From Solirubrobacteraceae bacterium (GTDB lineage Bacteria > Actinomycetota > Thermoleophilia > Solirubrobacterales > Solirubrobacteraceae): a stretch of DNA of 64,000 nucleotides. The position numbers and the translations under genes are program-made. Shown piece by piece: positions 8,805-18,194 of this stretch. Each line of letters begins with the position of its first letter. Position 1 is the stretch's first letter. Under the pieces are notes generated by a model. The model was not told the origin of the DNA and made no database searches. It worked only from the letters and a program-made list of their open reading frames with translations. The DNA is taken from positions 118,553-182,552 of the forward strand of contig JAPSGI010000010.1 of the NCBI GenBank assembly GCA_031177685.1, read 5' to 3'.

Positions 8805-9746
8805 ATGACGTTCGCGACCCCCGGACTGCTGCTCGGCCTGCTCGCGCTGCCGCTGGCGGTCGCCTTGTACTGGCGCCGCCAGGCGCGCCCGCCGCGCGAC
8901 GCGGTGCGCTTTCCCGGGGTCGCCACGCTGGCCGCCGTCATGCCCGCGCGCGCGGCGTGGCGGCGCCACCTTCCCGCGGCGCTGTTCGCGCTCGCGCTGG
9001 CCGGCCTGCTGGTCGCGCTGGCGCGCCCGCAGCGCAGCGTGGCGGTGCCGGCGCGCCAGTCGTCGGTCGTCCTCGTCACGGACGTGTCGCGCTCGATGCT
9101 GGCCGACGACGTGGACCCCTCGCGGCTGGACGCGGCGCGGCGGGCGGCGCGGCGCTTCCTGGACCGGGTGCCGGAGGGGACGCGCGTGGGGCTGGTGGCG
9201 TTCTCCGGCTCGCCGCACACGGTCGTGGCGCCCACGGAGGACCTCGACGTGGTGCGCGACCAGCTCGGAGAGCTGGAGGCCGACGGCGCGACCGCGACGG
9301 GCGACGCCCTGGACGCGGCGCTGGGCGTCGTACGACCGGGAGGCCGGGGCCGCGGCGCCGCCGCGATCGTCCTGCTCTCCGACGGCAAGCGCACCGTCGG
9401 CCGCGACCCCGTCGGCGCCGCCCACCGCGCGCGCCGGCTCGGCGTTCCGGTCTACACGATCGCCCTGGGCGAGCGCGGGACGTCGATCGTCGTGCCGGGC
9501 ACCGGGGTCGTCATCCCCGTCCCACCGGATCCCGAGTCGATGCGCAGGATCGCCGCGATCTCGGGCGGGCGCTTCTTCTCCGTCGACGACGCCGACCGCC
9601 TCAACGACGTCTACGAACGCCTCGGCACGAGCCTGGGCACGCGCACCGAGCGGCGCGAGATCACCGCGGCGTTCGCGGCGGCGGGCGCCCTGCTGCTGCT
9701 GGGGGCGGCGGCGCTGTCGATCGGTCGCTTCGCGCGCCCGGCCTAG
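8805..9746 (+). CDS. VWA-domain membrane protein (BatA-like)
   Basis: The protein has 313 residues. The helices at about 7-22 and 57-73, the MIDAS D93-S95-S97 (VTDVSRSM) and the C-terminal helix fall at the same positions as in the 4642-5586 protein, and long stretches are similar (WRRHLP, LLVALARP, TATGDALD). The two are therefore paralogues. It is the last gene of the MoxR operon and probably presents an extracytoplasmic VWA domain on which MoxR and DUF58 act. The 154 bases after its stop hold no gene; only a weak 5-bp stem was seen near 9872. Confidence 0.9.
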   Translation: MTFATPGLLLGLLALPLAVALYWRRQARPPRDAVRFPGVATLAAVMPARAAWRRHLPAALFALALAGLLVALARPQRSVAVPARQSSVVLVTDVSRSMLADDVDPSRLDAARRAARRFLDRVPEGTRVGLVAFSGSPHTVVAPTEDLDVVRDQLGELEADGATATGDALDAALGVVRPGGRGRGAAAIVLLSDGKRTVGRDPVGAAHRARRLGVPVYTIALGERGTSIVVPGTGVVIPVPPDPESMRRIAAISGGRFFSVDDADRLNDVYERLGTSLGTRTERREITAAFAAAGALLLLGAAALSIGRFARPA

Positions 9747-9900
9747 GGGGCCGCCGGGCCGTGCGCAGCCGCTCCGCGCGCATCTCCGCGCGCACTCGCC
9801 GCACGAAGGAGGGTTTCACCTCGACCAACGTACGCCGCGCGCTGGCGCCGAGCAACCCGGCGAACCGCGAAAGATCCGCACGTAGCGGAAATCCGGTGCG

Positions 9901-11184
9901 TCAGCGGCGCGCCGCGTCCTGCAGCCGGCGGATGTAGCGCATGGCGGCCACGGCCGCGAGGGCACCGGCGCCGAGCAGCAGGAAGACGATCGCCAGCGCG
10001 TTCTCGGTCACGAAGTCCCCGATCCGCGTGGTCAGCGGCGGGCGCTTGACCGGCGTGACGCTGTTCGTCCGGGCGTCGAGCTCGCGCCCATCGGCCAGCA
10101 ACCGCACGCGCAGGTCGAAGGAGCGCGTGCCCTCGGGCAGGCGCACCTTCCCGGACACCTCGCCGCGCTGCCCGGGCCTCACGGTCTCGGCGTCCAGGGC
10201 GACGCGCTCCAGCACCGCGCCGGTCTGCCCGCCGCGCAGCGCGCGGACCTCGAGCCGCGCGGTCGGCGCCCACTCGACGTTGCCGGTGTTGCGGAACGTC
10301 GCCCTGACCTCGGTCTCCTCGCCGATGTAGGCGCGCGGCGCGGAGAAGGCGACCAGCCGGGCGAGCTCCGTGCGGACCTCGTTGACGCCGAACAGCCGCA
10401 TGGCGCCGGTCGCGCGGGCACGCGCGCCGGCGCCGCGCAGCAGGGCCTGCAGCCGGTAGGCGCCCGGCGGCAGCTGCGGCCGGCTCATGCGGACCGGGAG
10501 CTCGACGGTCGCGCCCGGCAACACGCGCAGTCCCGGGAGGCGCCGCGTGGTGACCGCGCGGCCGCTCGCGTCGCGCACGTTCAGCACGCCGTCGACGGCC
10601 GCGAAGGTGTTGCCCCGGTTGGTGACCGGCACGACGAGGCGCAGCCGGCGCGTGCCGTCCTGCTGGGCGCGCACCTCGCCGCCCTCCCAGGCGACGCGCC
10701 GCTGGGCGGCGGGCGGGTCGAGCATCACGCGCCCGTTGATCTGCAGGACGTTGCGGATCTGTTGCCGCGCGGGGCCGACGGGCGTGGCGCGGAAGAGGAT
10801 CCCGCCGTAGAAGCCCGCCCCGCGGGGCGCCCGCCGCATCTGCCCGAACACCGAGCGTGCGCCGCCCGGCGGGAAGGGGAAGGCCCGCGTCTGCACGGCC
10901 AGGCGCCGGCGCGCGCGGCGCAGCGAGGCGGCGTCCTCGCGTATGCGCAGGCCGCCCGCGCGGTCCTGTCCCAGCAGCACCGGGAAGACCTGCACGCGGT
11001 AGCCCTGGTCGGTGGCGTTGGAGATGGTGAACGGCCCGATCGTCTGGCCGCGGTCGATCACGCCCTCGGCGCGCGCGGGGGTGAGCCGGATGCTGTGCGG
11101 GGCCTCCTGCGCCGAGGCGGCGGCGGGCACGCCGAGCGTGGCCGCGAGGGCAAGTGCCGAGACGGTCGTCCATGACCGGTTCAT
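9901..11184 (-). CDS. WxL-interacting-like (DUF916-type) surface protein
   Basis: The protein has 427 residues, with a signal peptide (MNRSWTTVSALALAATLG, cleavage near ASAQ). An N-terminal Ig-like domain follows (about 28-130), with PFTISNATDQGYRVQVFP and GAGFYGGILF, matching the pattern of the WxL-interacting-protein peptidoglycan-binding domain (DUF916). Two further beta domains precede a C-terminal membrane helix (about 398-417) and a basic tail. In Firmicutes such proteins tether WxL proteins to the wall. The neighbour 11271-11753 is WxL-like, and both are transcribed leftward with an 86-base gap. The family call is from motifs and architecture and is not certain. Confidence 0.65.
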   Translation of the reverse strand: MNRSWTTVSALALAATLGVPAAASAQEAPHSIRLTPARAEGVIDRGQTIGPFTISNATDQGYRVQVFPVLLGQDRAGGLRIREDAASLRRARRRLAVQTRAFPFPPGGARSVFGQMRRAPRGAGFYGGILFRATPVGPARQQIRNVLQINGRVMLDPPAAQRRVAWEGGEVRAQQDGTRRLRLVVPVTNRGNTFAAVDGVLNVRDASGRAVTTRRLPGLRVLPGATVELPVRMSRPQLPPGAYRLQALLRGAGARARATGAMRLFGVNEVRTELARLVAFSAPRAYIGEETEVRATFRNTGNVEWAPTARLEVRALRGGQTGAVLERVALDAETVRPGQRGEVSGKVRLPEGTRSFDLRVRLLADGRELDARTNSVTPVKRPPLTTRIGDFVTENALAIVFLLLGAGALAAVAAMRYIRRLQDAARR

Positions 11185-11270
11185 CGCGTCTTTCAAGGTA
11201 GCGGCACGTGCGGCGGGGCGCCGAAGCGCCCCGCCCCCGTGGTGGTGTCCTCTGGTCTCTCCCCAGGGCC

Positions 11271-11753
11271 TCAAGTGACGGTGTACGTCGCCGTCAGCTT
11301 GTACGTGTCGGTGGCCTTGACGTCCTCGCTGGCCCCAAGCTCCTGCTTGAAGTCCACCAGCGCCGTGTCGACGAGGGACCCCGTCTTCACGGTCGCCGGC
11401 GTCGCCGACAGGTCGAAGGACTGGCCGGAGCCGTTGAGGCTCCACTGCAGCGGCTTCTCGAGGCTGGCGGGGCCGGTGCCGGTGAGCCGGTCCATGTGCC
11501 CCGGCGTGGTGGCGCTGTCATCGCGAATCGACAGCGTCCACGACACCTGCGTGCTCGTCACGGTTACCAGGGAAGAGGTAACGCCCGCACCACCTCGAGT
11601 CATCACCATGGCCGCGGGAGTGGCGACCGAGATCGACAGCTCGGAGCCGATGGCCCCGGTCACGTCGGACGTCGCCTCCGCGGCGGATGCGGCCCCCGGG
11701 AGCGCGAGCGCGCCAAGGACCGCGGCGCAAAGCGCCTTTCGCATAACACCCAT
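11271..11753 (-). CDS. secreted WxL-like surface protein
   Basis: The protein has 160 residues. The start at 11753 is supported by AAGGAG (complement of 11763-11768), nine bases upstream; longer in-frame starts lack a site. A signal peptide (MRKALCAAVLGALALPGAASA) leads into an all-beta domain. The motif VSWTLSIRDDS fits the first Trp-x-Leu motif of WxL wall-binding domains. The C-terminal YKLTATYTVT fits the second strand but lacks its Trp. WxL domains bind peptidoglycan non-covalently, usually with a DUF916 partner, here the next gene. This would be a divergent member. Confidence 0.6.
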   Translation of the reverse strand: MGVMRKALCAAVLGALALPGAASAAEATSDVTGAIGSELSISVATPAAMVMTRGGAGVTSSLVTVTSTQVSWTLSIRDDSATTPGHMDRLTGTGPASLEKPLQWSLNGSGQSFDLSATPATVKTGSLVDTALVDFKQELGASEDVKATDTYKLTATYTVT

Positions 11754-11762
11754 TGAGCGTCT

Positions 11763-11768
11763 CTCCTT
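11763..11768 (-). promoter_or_regulatory. Shine-Dalgarno site deciding the WxL-like start
   Basis: AAGGAG on the minus strand lies nine bases before the ATG at 11753. It argues for that start over the ATG at 11792 and the inner ATG at 11744. Confidence 0.75.
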
Positions 11769-11867
11769 GCTCGAACTCCCGGGCCGCATCATGCGACCGA
11801 GCTGGGCCTAACCGAGGCTTTTATCGGCGCTTCCTCAAACCGCTTTGATCGAATAACCGTCCAGGCG

Positions 11868-12347
11868 TCAGCGGTTTGCCTCGCGCAGCGCACGCTCCAT
11901 CTCGCGCTTTGTCTCGCGGTCCCGGATGCTGTCTCGCTTGTCGCGCACGTCCTTGCCGCGCGCCAGCGCGATCTCCACCTTGGCGTGCGGGCCCTTGAAG
12001 TACAGGCGCGTGGGCACGAGCGTGAGCCCGCGCTCCTGCGTCTTGCCGACCAGCCGCTCGAGCTCGCGCCGGTGCACGAGCAGCTTGCGGTCGCGATCGG
12101 GGTCGTGGTTCTCCCGCGCGGCAGGACCGTAGGGCGGGATGTGCACGTTGTGCAGCCACAGCTCGCCGTCGCGTACCGCGGCGTAGCCGTCCTTGATCTG
12201 GGCCGTGCCCTGGCGCAGCGCCTTGACCTCGGTGCCGGTCAGCACGACCCCGCACTCCAGGCGCTCGAGCAGCTCGAAGCGATAGGACGCCTGCCGGTTG
12301 GTGGCGACGTCTCCGGCCGCCGCCTTGCGCTTGCCCTTCTTGGCCAT
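11868..12347 (-). CDS. smpB: SsrA-binding protein
   Basis: The protein has 159 residues, normal length. It carries the SmpB pattern NRQASYRFELLERLECGVVLTGTEVK (first part at about residues 17-42), the QIKDGYA motif, the HIPPY loop, and a basic C-terminal tail (DKRDSIRDRETKREMERALREANR, given here in pieces) that enters the mRNA channel. It binds the tRNA-like part of tmRNA and brings it to stalled ribosomes. It lies directly downstream of rnr with a 9-base gap. Its RNA partner is only 9 kb away. Confidence 0.97.
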   Translation of the reverse strand: MAKKGKRKAAAGDVATNRQASYRFELLERLECGVVLTGTEVKALRQGTAQIKDGYAAVRDGELWLHNVHIPPYGPAARENHDPDRDRKLLVHRRELERLVGKTQERGLTLVPTRLYFKGPHAKVEIALARGKDVRDKRDSIRDRETKREMERALREANR

Positions 12348-12356
12348 GGCCGCCGA

Positions 12357-14090
12357 TTACACACCAACGGGGTGCAGGTCCACGCGCCCGCGCGCCACGT
12401 CGATGCGCCCCACCTGCACGCTGACGGGATCGCCGAGGCGGATCGTGGCGCCCGTGCGCGTGCCGTGCAGAACGGTTCCGAGCTCGTCGAGCTCCCACCA
12501 GTCGCCGCGCATGCGCCGCACGGGCAGCAGCCCTTCGTAGCCGTCCCCGAAGGCCACGAAGGCGCCGACCGGCGCCAGGCCGACGACCTCGCCCTCCCAC
12601 ACCGCGTCGGGGCCCAGCTCGCGCGCCTCGCGCTGCAGCAGAAAGCAGCGCGCCACGTCGTCGGCGTCGCGCTCGATCGACATCGCGTCGCGCTCGCGCT
12701 GCGACGTCCACGTCCCTGCCTCCTCCAGCCCGGAGGCGGCCGGCGCGTCCTCGCCACCGCCGATCGCCGACAGCAGCGCCCGGTGCACGACCAGGTCGGG
12801 GTAGCGGCGGATCGGCGAGGTGAAGTGGCAGTAGCGCGCGGAGCGCAGCCCGGCGTGCCCCACGTTGCGCGGCGCGTAGTGCGCCTGCTTGAGCGAGCGC
12901 AGCACGAGGCTGGTGAGGGCGCGGCGTCCGCGGCCGGTCCGGTTGACGTGCGCGTCGACCATCCGCGACATCTCGGCGATCAGATCGCCGGCCTGCTGCG
13001 GCGTGATGTGCTCGGGCAGCGGCGGCGTGGGGACGTCCAGCGACGCCAGCTGGTCGGCCAGGCGCTTCACCGCCTCGGGTTCGGGACGCTCGTGGACGCG
13101 GTACAGGGCCGGGATGCCGCGCGCCTCCAGCAGCGCGGCCACCTGCTCGTTGGCCGCGATCATGAGGTGCTCGATGACACGGTGGGCCTCGGTCTGGACG
13201 ACCGAGCGCGCCTCGGTGACCGCGCCCTCGCCGTCGAACAGGAACTCGTGCTCATGGGACTCCACGACGATGGCGCCGCGCGCGGCGCGTGCGCGGTCCA
13301 GCGCCTGCGCGGCGGCCCGTGCCGCCGCCAGGGGCGCCGCCCACGGCTCCAGCGCGGGCTCGTGCCCGGCGAAGATGCGGTCGACGCGGTCGTAGTCCAG
13401 ACGCTCGTCGGAGCGGATCAGCGAGCGATGGAAGGCCGTCTTGTCCACCCGTGCGCCGTGCAGCTCCATCTCCACGGTCACCGCGGCGCGGTCGACGCGC
13501 GGGCGCAGCGAGCAGGCGTCGCTGGACAGCGCGTGGGGCAGCATCGGCTCGACCGTCCCGGGCACGTACACGCTGGTCGCCCGGCGGTAGGCCTCGCGGT
13601 CGACGGGCGAGCCCGGACGCACGTGGGCCGACACGTCGGCGATGTGCACCCAGATGCGCCAGCGGTCGTCGTCCAGCTCTTCGGCCGAGATCGCGTCGTC
13701 GAAGTCGCGCGCGCTGACCGGATCGATGGTGAACGTCGTCAGGTGGCGCAGGTCGCGGCGGCCCGCGTCGCTCGGCGCGGCCTCGGCGGCCGCGCGCTCC
13801 ACGCCCGCCGCGAACCCGCGTCGCAGACCGCGGTGCAGCAGCAGCCCCTCCAGCACGTCGCGCGCCACGTCCGGACGGCCGATGCGGCGCGCCACCTTGG
13901 CGTGGCCGCGGCCCTGGCCGCGCTCGTGCAGCAGGACGAGATCGCCGGGGGCCGCGCGCCGGTCGCGGTCCACCACGATCCGGCCGCCCGGCTCGAAGAA
14001 GGGCGTGGCCACCACGAAGCGCCCGCGCTTGTCCAGGACGGCGACGGTCGAACCGCCCCGGCGGGCCGGCTCGCCGCGCCCGCCCTTCAC
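12357..14090 (-). CDS. rnr: ribonuclease R (RNB-family 3'-5' exoribonuclease)
   Basis: The protein has 577 residues, short for RNase R (usually 700-800): the N-terminal helix-turn-helix and most of the first cold-shock domain are missing. The RNB catalytic domain is intact, with metal-binding Asp residues in TIDPVSARDFDDAIS, the FTSPIRRYPDL motif, and a C-terminal S1 domain (GEVVGLAPVGAFVAF...). It degrades structured RNA, including non-stop mRNAs released by trans-translation, which fits its place before smpB. The ATG overlaps the S41 protease stop (ATGA). Confidence 0.92.
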   Translation of the reverse strand: MKGGRGEPARRGGSTVAVLDKRGRFVVATPFFEPGGRIVVDRDRRAAPGDLVLLHERGQGRGHAKVARRIGRPDVARDVLEGLLLHRGLRRGFAAGVERAAAEAAPSDAGRRDLRHLTTFTIDPVSARDFDDAISAEELDDDRWRIWVHIADVSAHVRPGSPVDREAYRRATSVYVPGTVEPMLPHALSSDACSLRPRVDRAAVTVEMELHGARVDKTAFHRSLIRSDERLDYDRVDRIFAGHEPALEPWAAPLAAARAAAQALDRARAARGAIVVESHEHEFLFDGEGAVTEARSVVQTEAHRVIEHLMIAANEQVAALLEARGIPALYRVHERPEPEAVKRLADQLASLDVPTPPLPEHITPQQAGDLIAEMSRMVDAHVNRTGRGRRALTSLVLRSLKQAHYAPRNVGHAGLRSARYCHFTSPIRRYPDLVVHRALLSAIGGGEDAPAASGLEEAGTWTSQRERDAMSIERDADDVARCFLLQREARELGPDAVWEGEVVGLAPVGAFVAFGDGYEGLLPVRRMRGDWWELDELGTVLHGTRTGATIRLGDPVSVQVGRIDVARGRVDLHPVGV

Positions 14091-15274
14091 GAGGCGAACT
14101 CGCGCAGCGCGCGCTCGAGGGCCTCGTCGCGGCGCGTGTCCGGATCGTCGCGCGCCGGCACGCCGGGGCGGATGCCGCCGCCGCGCTTGGGCCCGCCGCC
14201 GCCCAGGTTCTCGCCGCTGGGCGTGAAGTACTCGCCGACCGTGATGTCCAGCGCGCCGCCGTTGGGCAGCTCGCGCACCTCCTGGAAGACGCCCTTGCCG
14301 AACGTCCGCGTGCCCACGACCTTGCCGCGGCCGCGGTCGCGAATCGCCGCCGCGACGATCTCCGACGCCGACGCGCTGCCGTCGTCCACGAGCACGACCA
14401 CGGGGATCGAGCGGCGGATCGCGCCGCCGGTGGCGCGGTAGACCCGGCGTCCCCGCGACCGTCCGTCCGTGGTGACGATCGTCCCCTCGGGGATGAAGAC
14501 GCTGGCGGTGAGCACCGCCTCGTCCAGCAGCCCGCCGCCGTTGCCGCGCAGGTCGAGCACGATGCCCTTGGCGCCCCGCTCCAGCAGCCGGTCCACCGCC
14601 TCGCGCACCTCCCCGTGCGCGCCCGAGGTGAAGCCGGACAGCTCGACCACGCCGAGCCGGCGCCCGTCCACCGTGCGCAGGCTGGAGGAGACCGAGGGCG
14701 CCTCGACGCGCGCGCGCTTCAGCCGCTCGCGCAAGCGCCGGCCGTCGCGCGCGATCGTGAGGGTGACGAACGTCCCGGGCCGGCCGCGGATCAGGGCCGT
14801 GGAGCTGCGGCTCGAGCGCCCGGCCAGCGAGCGCCCGTTCACCGCGACGATGCGATCGCCGCGGCGGATCCTGGCGCGCTGCGCGGGCGAATCGTCGAAG
14901 ACCCGGGTGACGCGCAGGCCCTGCGGCACCTGCGTGACCTCCATCCCCACGCCGGAGAAGCGCCCGTGCGAGGACGCCTTGAAGCGCGCGTACTCGCCGG
15001 GGGTCAGGTAGGCGGAGAAGCGGTCCTTCAGCCGCGCCACCGCGCCGGCCAGCGAGTCGTCCACCAGCCGGGAGCGGTCGACCTTGCGGTAGTAATCGGC
15101 CTCGATGATGTCCAGCGCCTCGTCCAGGGCCGCGGTGTCGTCGTCGACGAGCGCGTCGCGGATGGGAGCGGGCAGGCTGCTGGGATGCCCGCCCAGCCAG
15201 ATGCCGAGCGCGAGCAGGACGGGCAGGAGCGCGGCCAGCCCGAGGACCAGGCGCTGCAGGAAGCGGCGTGACAT
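14087..15274 (-). CDS. C-terminal processing peptidase (S41 family) with PDZ domain
   Basis: The protein has 395 residues: an N-terminal membrane anchor (about 5-26), a PDZ domain (SGVGMEVTQVPQGLRV, RIRRGDRIVAVNG), and an S41 tail-protease domain. The catalytic Ser lies in VLVDDGSASASEIVAAA and the general-base Lys in GTRTFGKGVFQE. Proteases of this group trim envelope proteins or peptidoglycan hydrolases. In Bacillus the homologue sits next to ftsEX, as here (one gene between). A TACGCT box lies eight bases before the ATG, so the gene may also have its own leaderless promoter. Confidence 0.93.
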   Translation of the reverse strand: MSRRFLQRLVLGLAALLPVLLALGIWLGGHPSSLPAPIRDALVDDDTAALDEALDIIEADYYRKVDRSRLVDDSLAGAVARLKDRFSAYLTPGEYARFKASSHGRFSGVGMEVTQVPQGLRVTRVFDDSPAQRARIRRGDRIVAVNGRSLAGRSSRSSTALIRGRPGTFVTLTIARDGRRLRERLKRARVEAPSVSSSLRTVDGRRLGVVELSGFTSGAHGEVREAVDRLLERGAKGIVLDLRGNGGGLLDEAVLTASVFIPEGTIVTTDGRSRGRRVYRATGGAIRRSIPVVVLVDDGSASASEIVAAAIRDRGRGKVVGTRTFGKGVFQEVRELPNGGALDITVGEYFTPSGENLGGGGPKRGGGIRPGVPARDDPDTRRDEALERALREFAS

Positions 15275-15308
15275 GGCCGGCCAGCGTAGCGGGAGGCCTT
15301 TGCCGGCC

Positions 15309-16352
15309 CTAAGCCGCGGCGCGCAGGCCCGCCGCGCGCTCGACGGCGCGGCGGTCGGGGCCCGCGACGAACAGGTACTCGGTCGTGCGCAGGTGCGACA
15401 CGCGGCCGACCTTCTCTCCGCTGGGCGCGTGGATCCCGATCTGCGCGCCCACGTAGCGGCGGACGTCGACCGGCAGGCGCGCGACGTGGCCGCGGCGCGA
15501 CAGGCGCTCCTGCACCGCGTCCGGGGCGTGGAAGCCCTCGGCGTTGCACGACACCACCAGCCACGGCGTCGCGATGCGCTCGAGCAGGTCGTCCAGCGCG
15601 GCGGCGGCGAGCCGGCGCGAGTTCCAGGGGCTCTTGCGCTCGCGGCAGTCCACGCGCTTGTTGGCGATGCCGTAGGTCTCCGGCTCGTCGCCGCGCACCA
15701 GGGTCTCCCATACGTGGTAGTTGGAGAAGTAGGAGTGCTGGTTGTAGGGCGGGTCGACGTAGGCGAGGTCGACGTCGAGCGCCGGGGCGAGCGCGTTGGC
15801 GTCCTCGCGCAGCACCGTGCCCGCCGGGCCGGGCACCGGCGTGGGCTCGCGCAGCTCCAGGCGGTTGCGCGCGCGGGGCGCCCAGCGCTTGAGGTAGGCC
15901 ATCTGCAGGCCCACGGTGCTGTCGACGCGGTCCGCCGCCTCCACGAGCGCGGTGAGCAGGATCCCCCGCTCGACGGGGGAGGTCGCGAGCGCGTCGATCT
16001 CGGCGCGGATCGCGTCCACGCGCGCTCCATTGTCCGGCCGCAGGTAGCGCGCCTGCTCGCAGAACGCGCGCGTGAAGTAGCCGGGGCGGCCCGGCAGAGC
16101 GTCGAGCTGCGCCAGCAGCCGGCGGATGCGCACGCGGTCCACGCGCTCGTCGGCGGCGATGTACGCGTGCCCGAAGGCCTCCGAGTAGGAGGCGAGGTCG
16201 TTGGAGACGACGCGCAGGCCGGACGCGCGCAGCGCCTGGCCCACGCGGGTCGTGCCGGCGAACAGGTCGCAGACGCTGCGGACCGGCAGCTCCTCCACCA
16301 CGCGCTCGATCAGCGGCACGAGGGCCCGCTTCGAGCCGAGGTACTTGATCAA
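15309..16352 (-). CDS. D12-class DNA adenine methyltransferase
   Basis: The protein has 347 residues. The SAM motif [11 protein letters not shown] (29-39), catalytic [14 protein letters not shown], and the N-terminal YLGSKRALV typical of Dam/D12 N6-adenine methylases are all present. The likely start is TTG 16352, overlapping the ftsX stop as TTGA; no ATG or GTG precedes the essential YLGSK motif in this frame. No restriction endonuclease gene is adjacent, so it may be an orphan methylase with an epigenetic role. Its place inside the ftsEX-protease run is unusual. Confidence 0.88.
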   Translation of the reverse strand: MIKYLGSKRALVPLIERVVEELPVRSVCDLFAGTTRVGQALRASGLRVVSNDLASYSEAFGHAYIAADERVDRVRIRRLLAQLDALPGRPGYFTRAFCEQARYLRPDNGARVDAIRAEIDALATSPVERGILLTALVEAADRVDSTVGLQMAYLKRWAPRARNRLELREPTPVPGPAGTVLREDANALAPALDVDLAYVDPPYNQHSYFSNYHVWETLVRGDEPETYGIANKRVDCRERKSPWNSRRLAAAALDDLLERIATPWLVVSCNAEGFHAPDAVQERLSRRGHVARLPVDVRRYVGAQIGIHAPSGEKVGRVSHLRTTEYLFVAGPDRRAVERAAGLRAAA

Positions 16353-17230
16353 ACGCGCAGGAAGCGGCGCAGCGAGATGCCCGAGCCGGCCGCGGACAGG
16401 GTGACGGCAAGCCCCATCAGCACCGCGATGAGCACGCCGAAGTTGACCGTGTCGGGCGCCGCGATCAGCGCGAAGTCCGCGGCCAGCGGGTCGATCAGGG
16501 CGATCTTCCCCACGGCCAGCAGGAGGATGGCCAGCAGGCCGCCCAGCGCCCCCACGACGACGCCCTCGATCACGAACGGCCAGCGGATGAACCAGTCGGT
16601 GGCGCCGACCAGCTTCATGACCTCGACCTCCCGGCGCCGCGCGTACAGCGACAGCCGGATCGTGTTGGAGATCAGCAGGATCGAGGCGGTGATGAGCAGC
16701 GCGGCCAGCATGGCCGTCGTGAGCTTCACCACGCGCGTGGCCGAGAGGATCTTGTTGGTCTCGTCACGCCGGTTGCGCACCGTGTCGATCGCCGGGTCCA
16801 CGGGCCGCCCCCCCGGGTCCAGCGAGCTCTTGAGCTGGTTGATGTTCGAGGCCTTGTCGGGCGTGACGCGGAAGGTGTCGGGCAGCGGGTTGGTGCCCAG
16901 CAGCTGGTAGGCCTCGGGGTTGCGCTTGCGCTCCTGCGCGTAGGCCTCCTTCTTGGAGACGAACTCCACCTTCTTGACGTGCGGCGTCTCGTTGGCCAGG
17001 CGGGCGCGCACGCGCGAGACGTCGGCCGCCGAGGCGTCGGTCTTCATGTAGACGTCCAGCAGCAGGCGGCTGCGCACCTCGTTGGCCGCACCGGTCGTGG
17101 CCTGCACGATCGGGATGAAGACGCCCAGCACGAGCATCGTCACCAGCACCGTGGCCATCGCGGCGAAGCTGGGCATGGCGTTGCGGCGCAGCGACCGCAT
17201 GGCCTCGCGCAGGAAGAATCCGAGGCGCAT
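16349..17230 (-). CDS. ftsX: cell division ABC transporter permease FtsX
   Basis: The protein has 293 residues: a first membrane helix (about 21-44), a large extracytoplasmic domain (45-170), and three C-terminal helices (about 175-290) with the conserved [15 protein letters not shown] coupling motif. FtsX, with the ATPase FtsE, transmits a signal across the membrane to peptidoglycan hydrolases at the septum. The ATG shares one base with the ftsE stop (TGATG). Confidence 0.96.
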   Translation of the reverse strand: MRLGFFLREAMRSLRRNAMPSFAAMATVLVTMLVLGVFIPIVQATTGAANEVRSRLLLDVYMKTDASAADVSRVRARLANETPHVKKVEFVSKKEAYAQERKRNPEAYQLLGTNPLPDTFRVTPDKASNINQLKSSLDPGGRPVDPAIDTVRNRRDETNKILSATRVVKLTTAMLAALLITASILLISNTIRLSLYARRREVEVMKLVGATDWFIRWPFVIEGVVVGALGGLLAILLLAVGKIALIDPLAADFALIAAPDTVNFGVLIAVLMGLAVTLSAAGSGISLRRFLRV

Positions 17231-18114
17231 CAGTTCGAGCCGGTGCGACCGCGCTCGCGCACGTGGCGCGTGCCGCGCGCCGCCGGGTCCAGAGCCGGGT
17301 CGGCCACGGCGCCGCGCATGCGGGCGGCGAACTCGCGGGTCGTCTCGTCGCGGGTGTACAGGCCGGCGGCCTCGTCGCGCACGACGCGGCCCTCGGCCAG
17401 CTCGATCACGCGGCGGCGCATCTTGTCCACCATCGCGTGGTCGTGCGTGGCCACCAGCACGGTGGTGCCGGTGCGGTTGATGCGGTACAGCAGCTGCATG
17501 ATGCCGATCGACGTCTCGGGATCGAGGTTGCCGGTCGGCTCGTCGCAGAGCAGCAGCGGCGGATGGTTGACGAACGCGCGCGCGATCGAGACGCGCTGCT
17601 GCTCGCCGCCCGACAGCTGGTCGGGGTAGTTGTGCAGCTTGGTGGCCAGGCCCGTGAGGCGCAGGATGTCCGGCACCTTCTGGCGGATCTCGCGGCGGCT
17701 GCGGCCGGTGACCTGCAGCGCGTAGGCGACGTTGTCGTACACGGTGCGGTTGGGCAGCAGCTTGAAGTCCTGCCACACCACGCCGATGTTGCGGCGGTAG
17801 TAGGGCACGCGCTTGCGCGGGATCTCGGACAGGTCGCGCCCGGCCACGCGCACGCTGCCCGCAGAGGCGTCGGCCTCCTTGATCAGCAGTCGCATGATCG
17901 TGCTCTTGCCCGACCCCGTGTGCCCGACCAGGAAGACGAATTCGCCCCGCTCGATGGCGAAGGTGGCCTGGTCGAGGCCGACGTCGCCGCCCTCGTAGAC
18001 CTTCGACACGCCCCGGAACTCGATGACGTGGTTGCCCGACCCGCGCGCCTGCGGCCGCTTGGGCGCGGTGGCGGGTCGGTTCGGCTGCTCGCGGCGGAAG
18101 GATCGCTCTGCCAT
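17230..18114 (-). CDS. ftsE: cell division ATP-binding protein FtsE
   Basis: The protein has 294 residues. Walker A is GHTGSGKST, the Q-loop is VWQDFKLLP, the ABC signature is LSGGEQQR, Walker B is [12 protein letters not shown], and the H-loop is VATHDH. A basic N-terminal extension of about 25 residues and a 60-residue C-terminal tail exceed the usual 229 residues; long tails are common in actinobacterial FtsE. A start at the GTG before IEFRGVSK cannot be excluded. TAGGGT lies ten bases upstream of the ATG. The gene is divergent from the M16 peptidase. Confidence 0.96.
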   Translation of the reverse strand: MAERSFRREQPNRPATAPKRPQARGSGNHVIEFRGVSKVYEGGDVGLDQATFAIERGEFVFLVGHTGSGKSTIMRLLIKEADASAGSVRVAGRDLSEIPRKRVPYYRRNIGVVWQDFKLLPNRTVYDNVAYALQVTGRSRREIRQKVPDILRLTGLATKLHNYPDQLSGGEQQRVSIARAFVNHPPLLLCDEPTGNLDPETSIGIMQLLYRINRTGTTVLVATHDHAMVDKMRRRVIELAEGRVVRDEAAGLYTRDETTREFAARMRGAVADPALDPAARGTRHVRERGRTGSN

Positions 18115-18182
18115 GCGGCGGCTGACCCTAGCGAAGGAACATGAAGATCCCGGAGGTTGCAATCCATCCTGCAGCGCGCCGC

Positions 18183-18188
18183 TAACCT
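18183..18188 (+). promoter_or_regulatory. TAACCT -10 box at leaderless distance from the M16 start
   Basis: TAACCT lies six bases before the GTG at 18195, the spacing expected when transcription begins at the start codon. A possible TTGCAA -35 at 18157-18162 leaves a rather long 20-base spacer. Confidence 0.45.
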
Positions 18189-18194
18189 GCCTCC

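Noticed and set aside
11754..11867. Possible cyclic-di-GMP riboswitch before the WxL-like gene (minus strand contains GATAAAAGCC)
   Set aside because: The second conserved block (GACGCAAAGCC type) and a matching fold are not there. It is only an ordinary leader with a good ribosome site.
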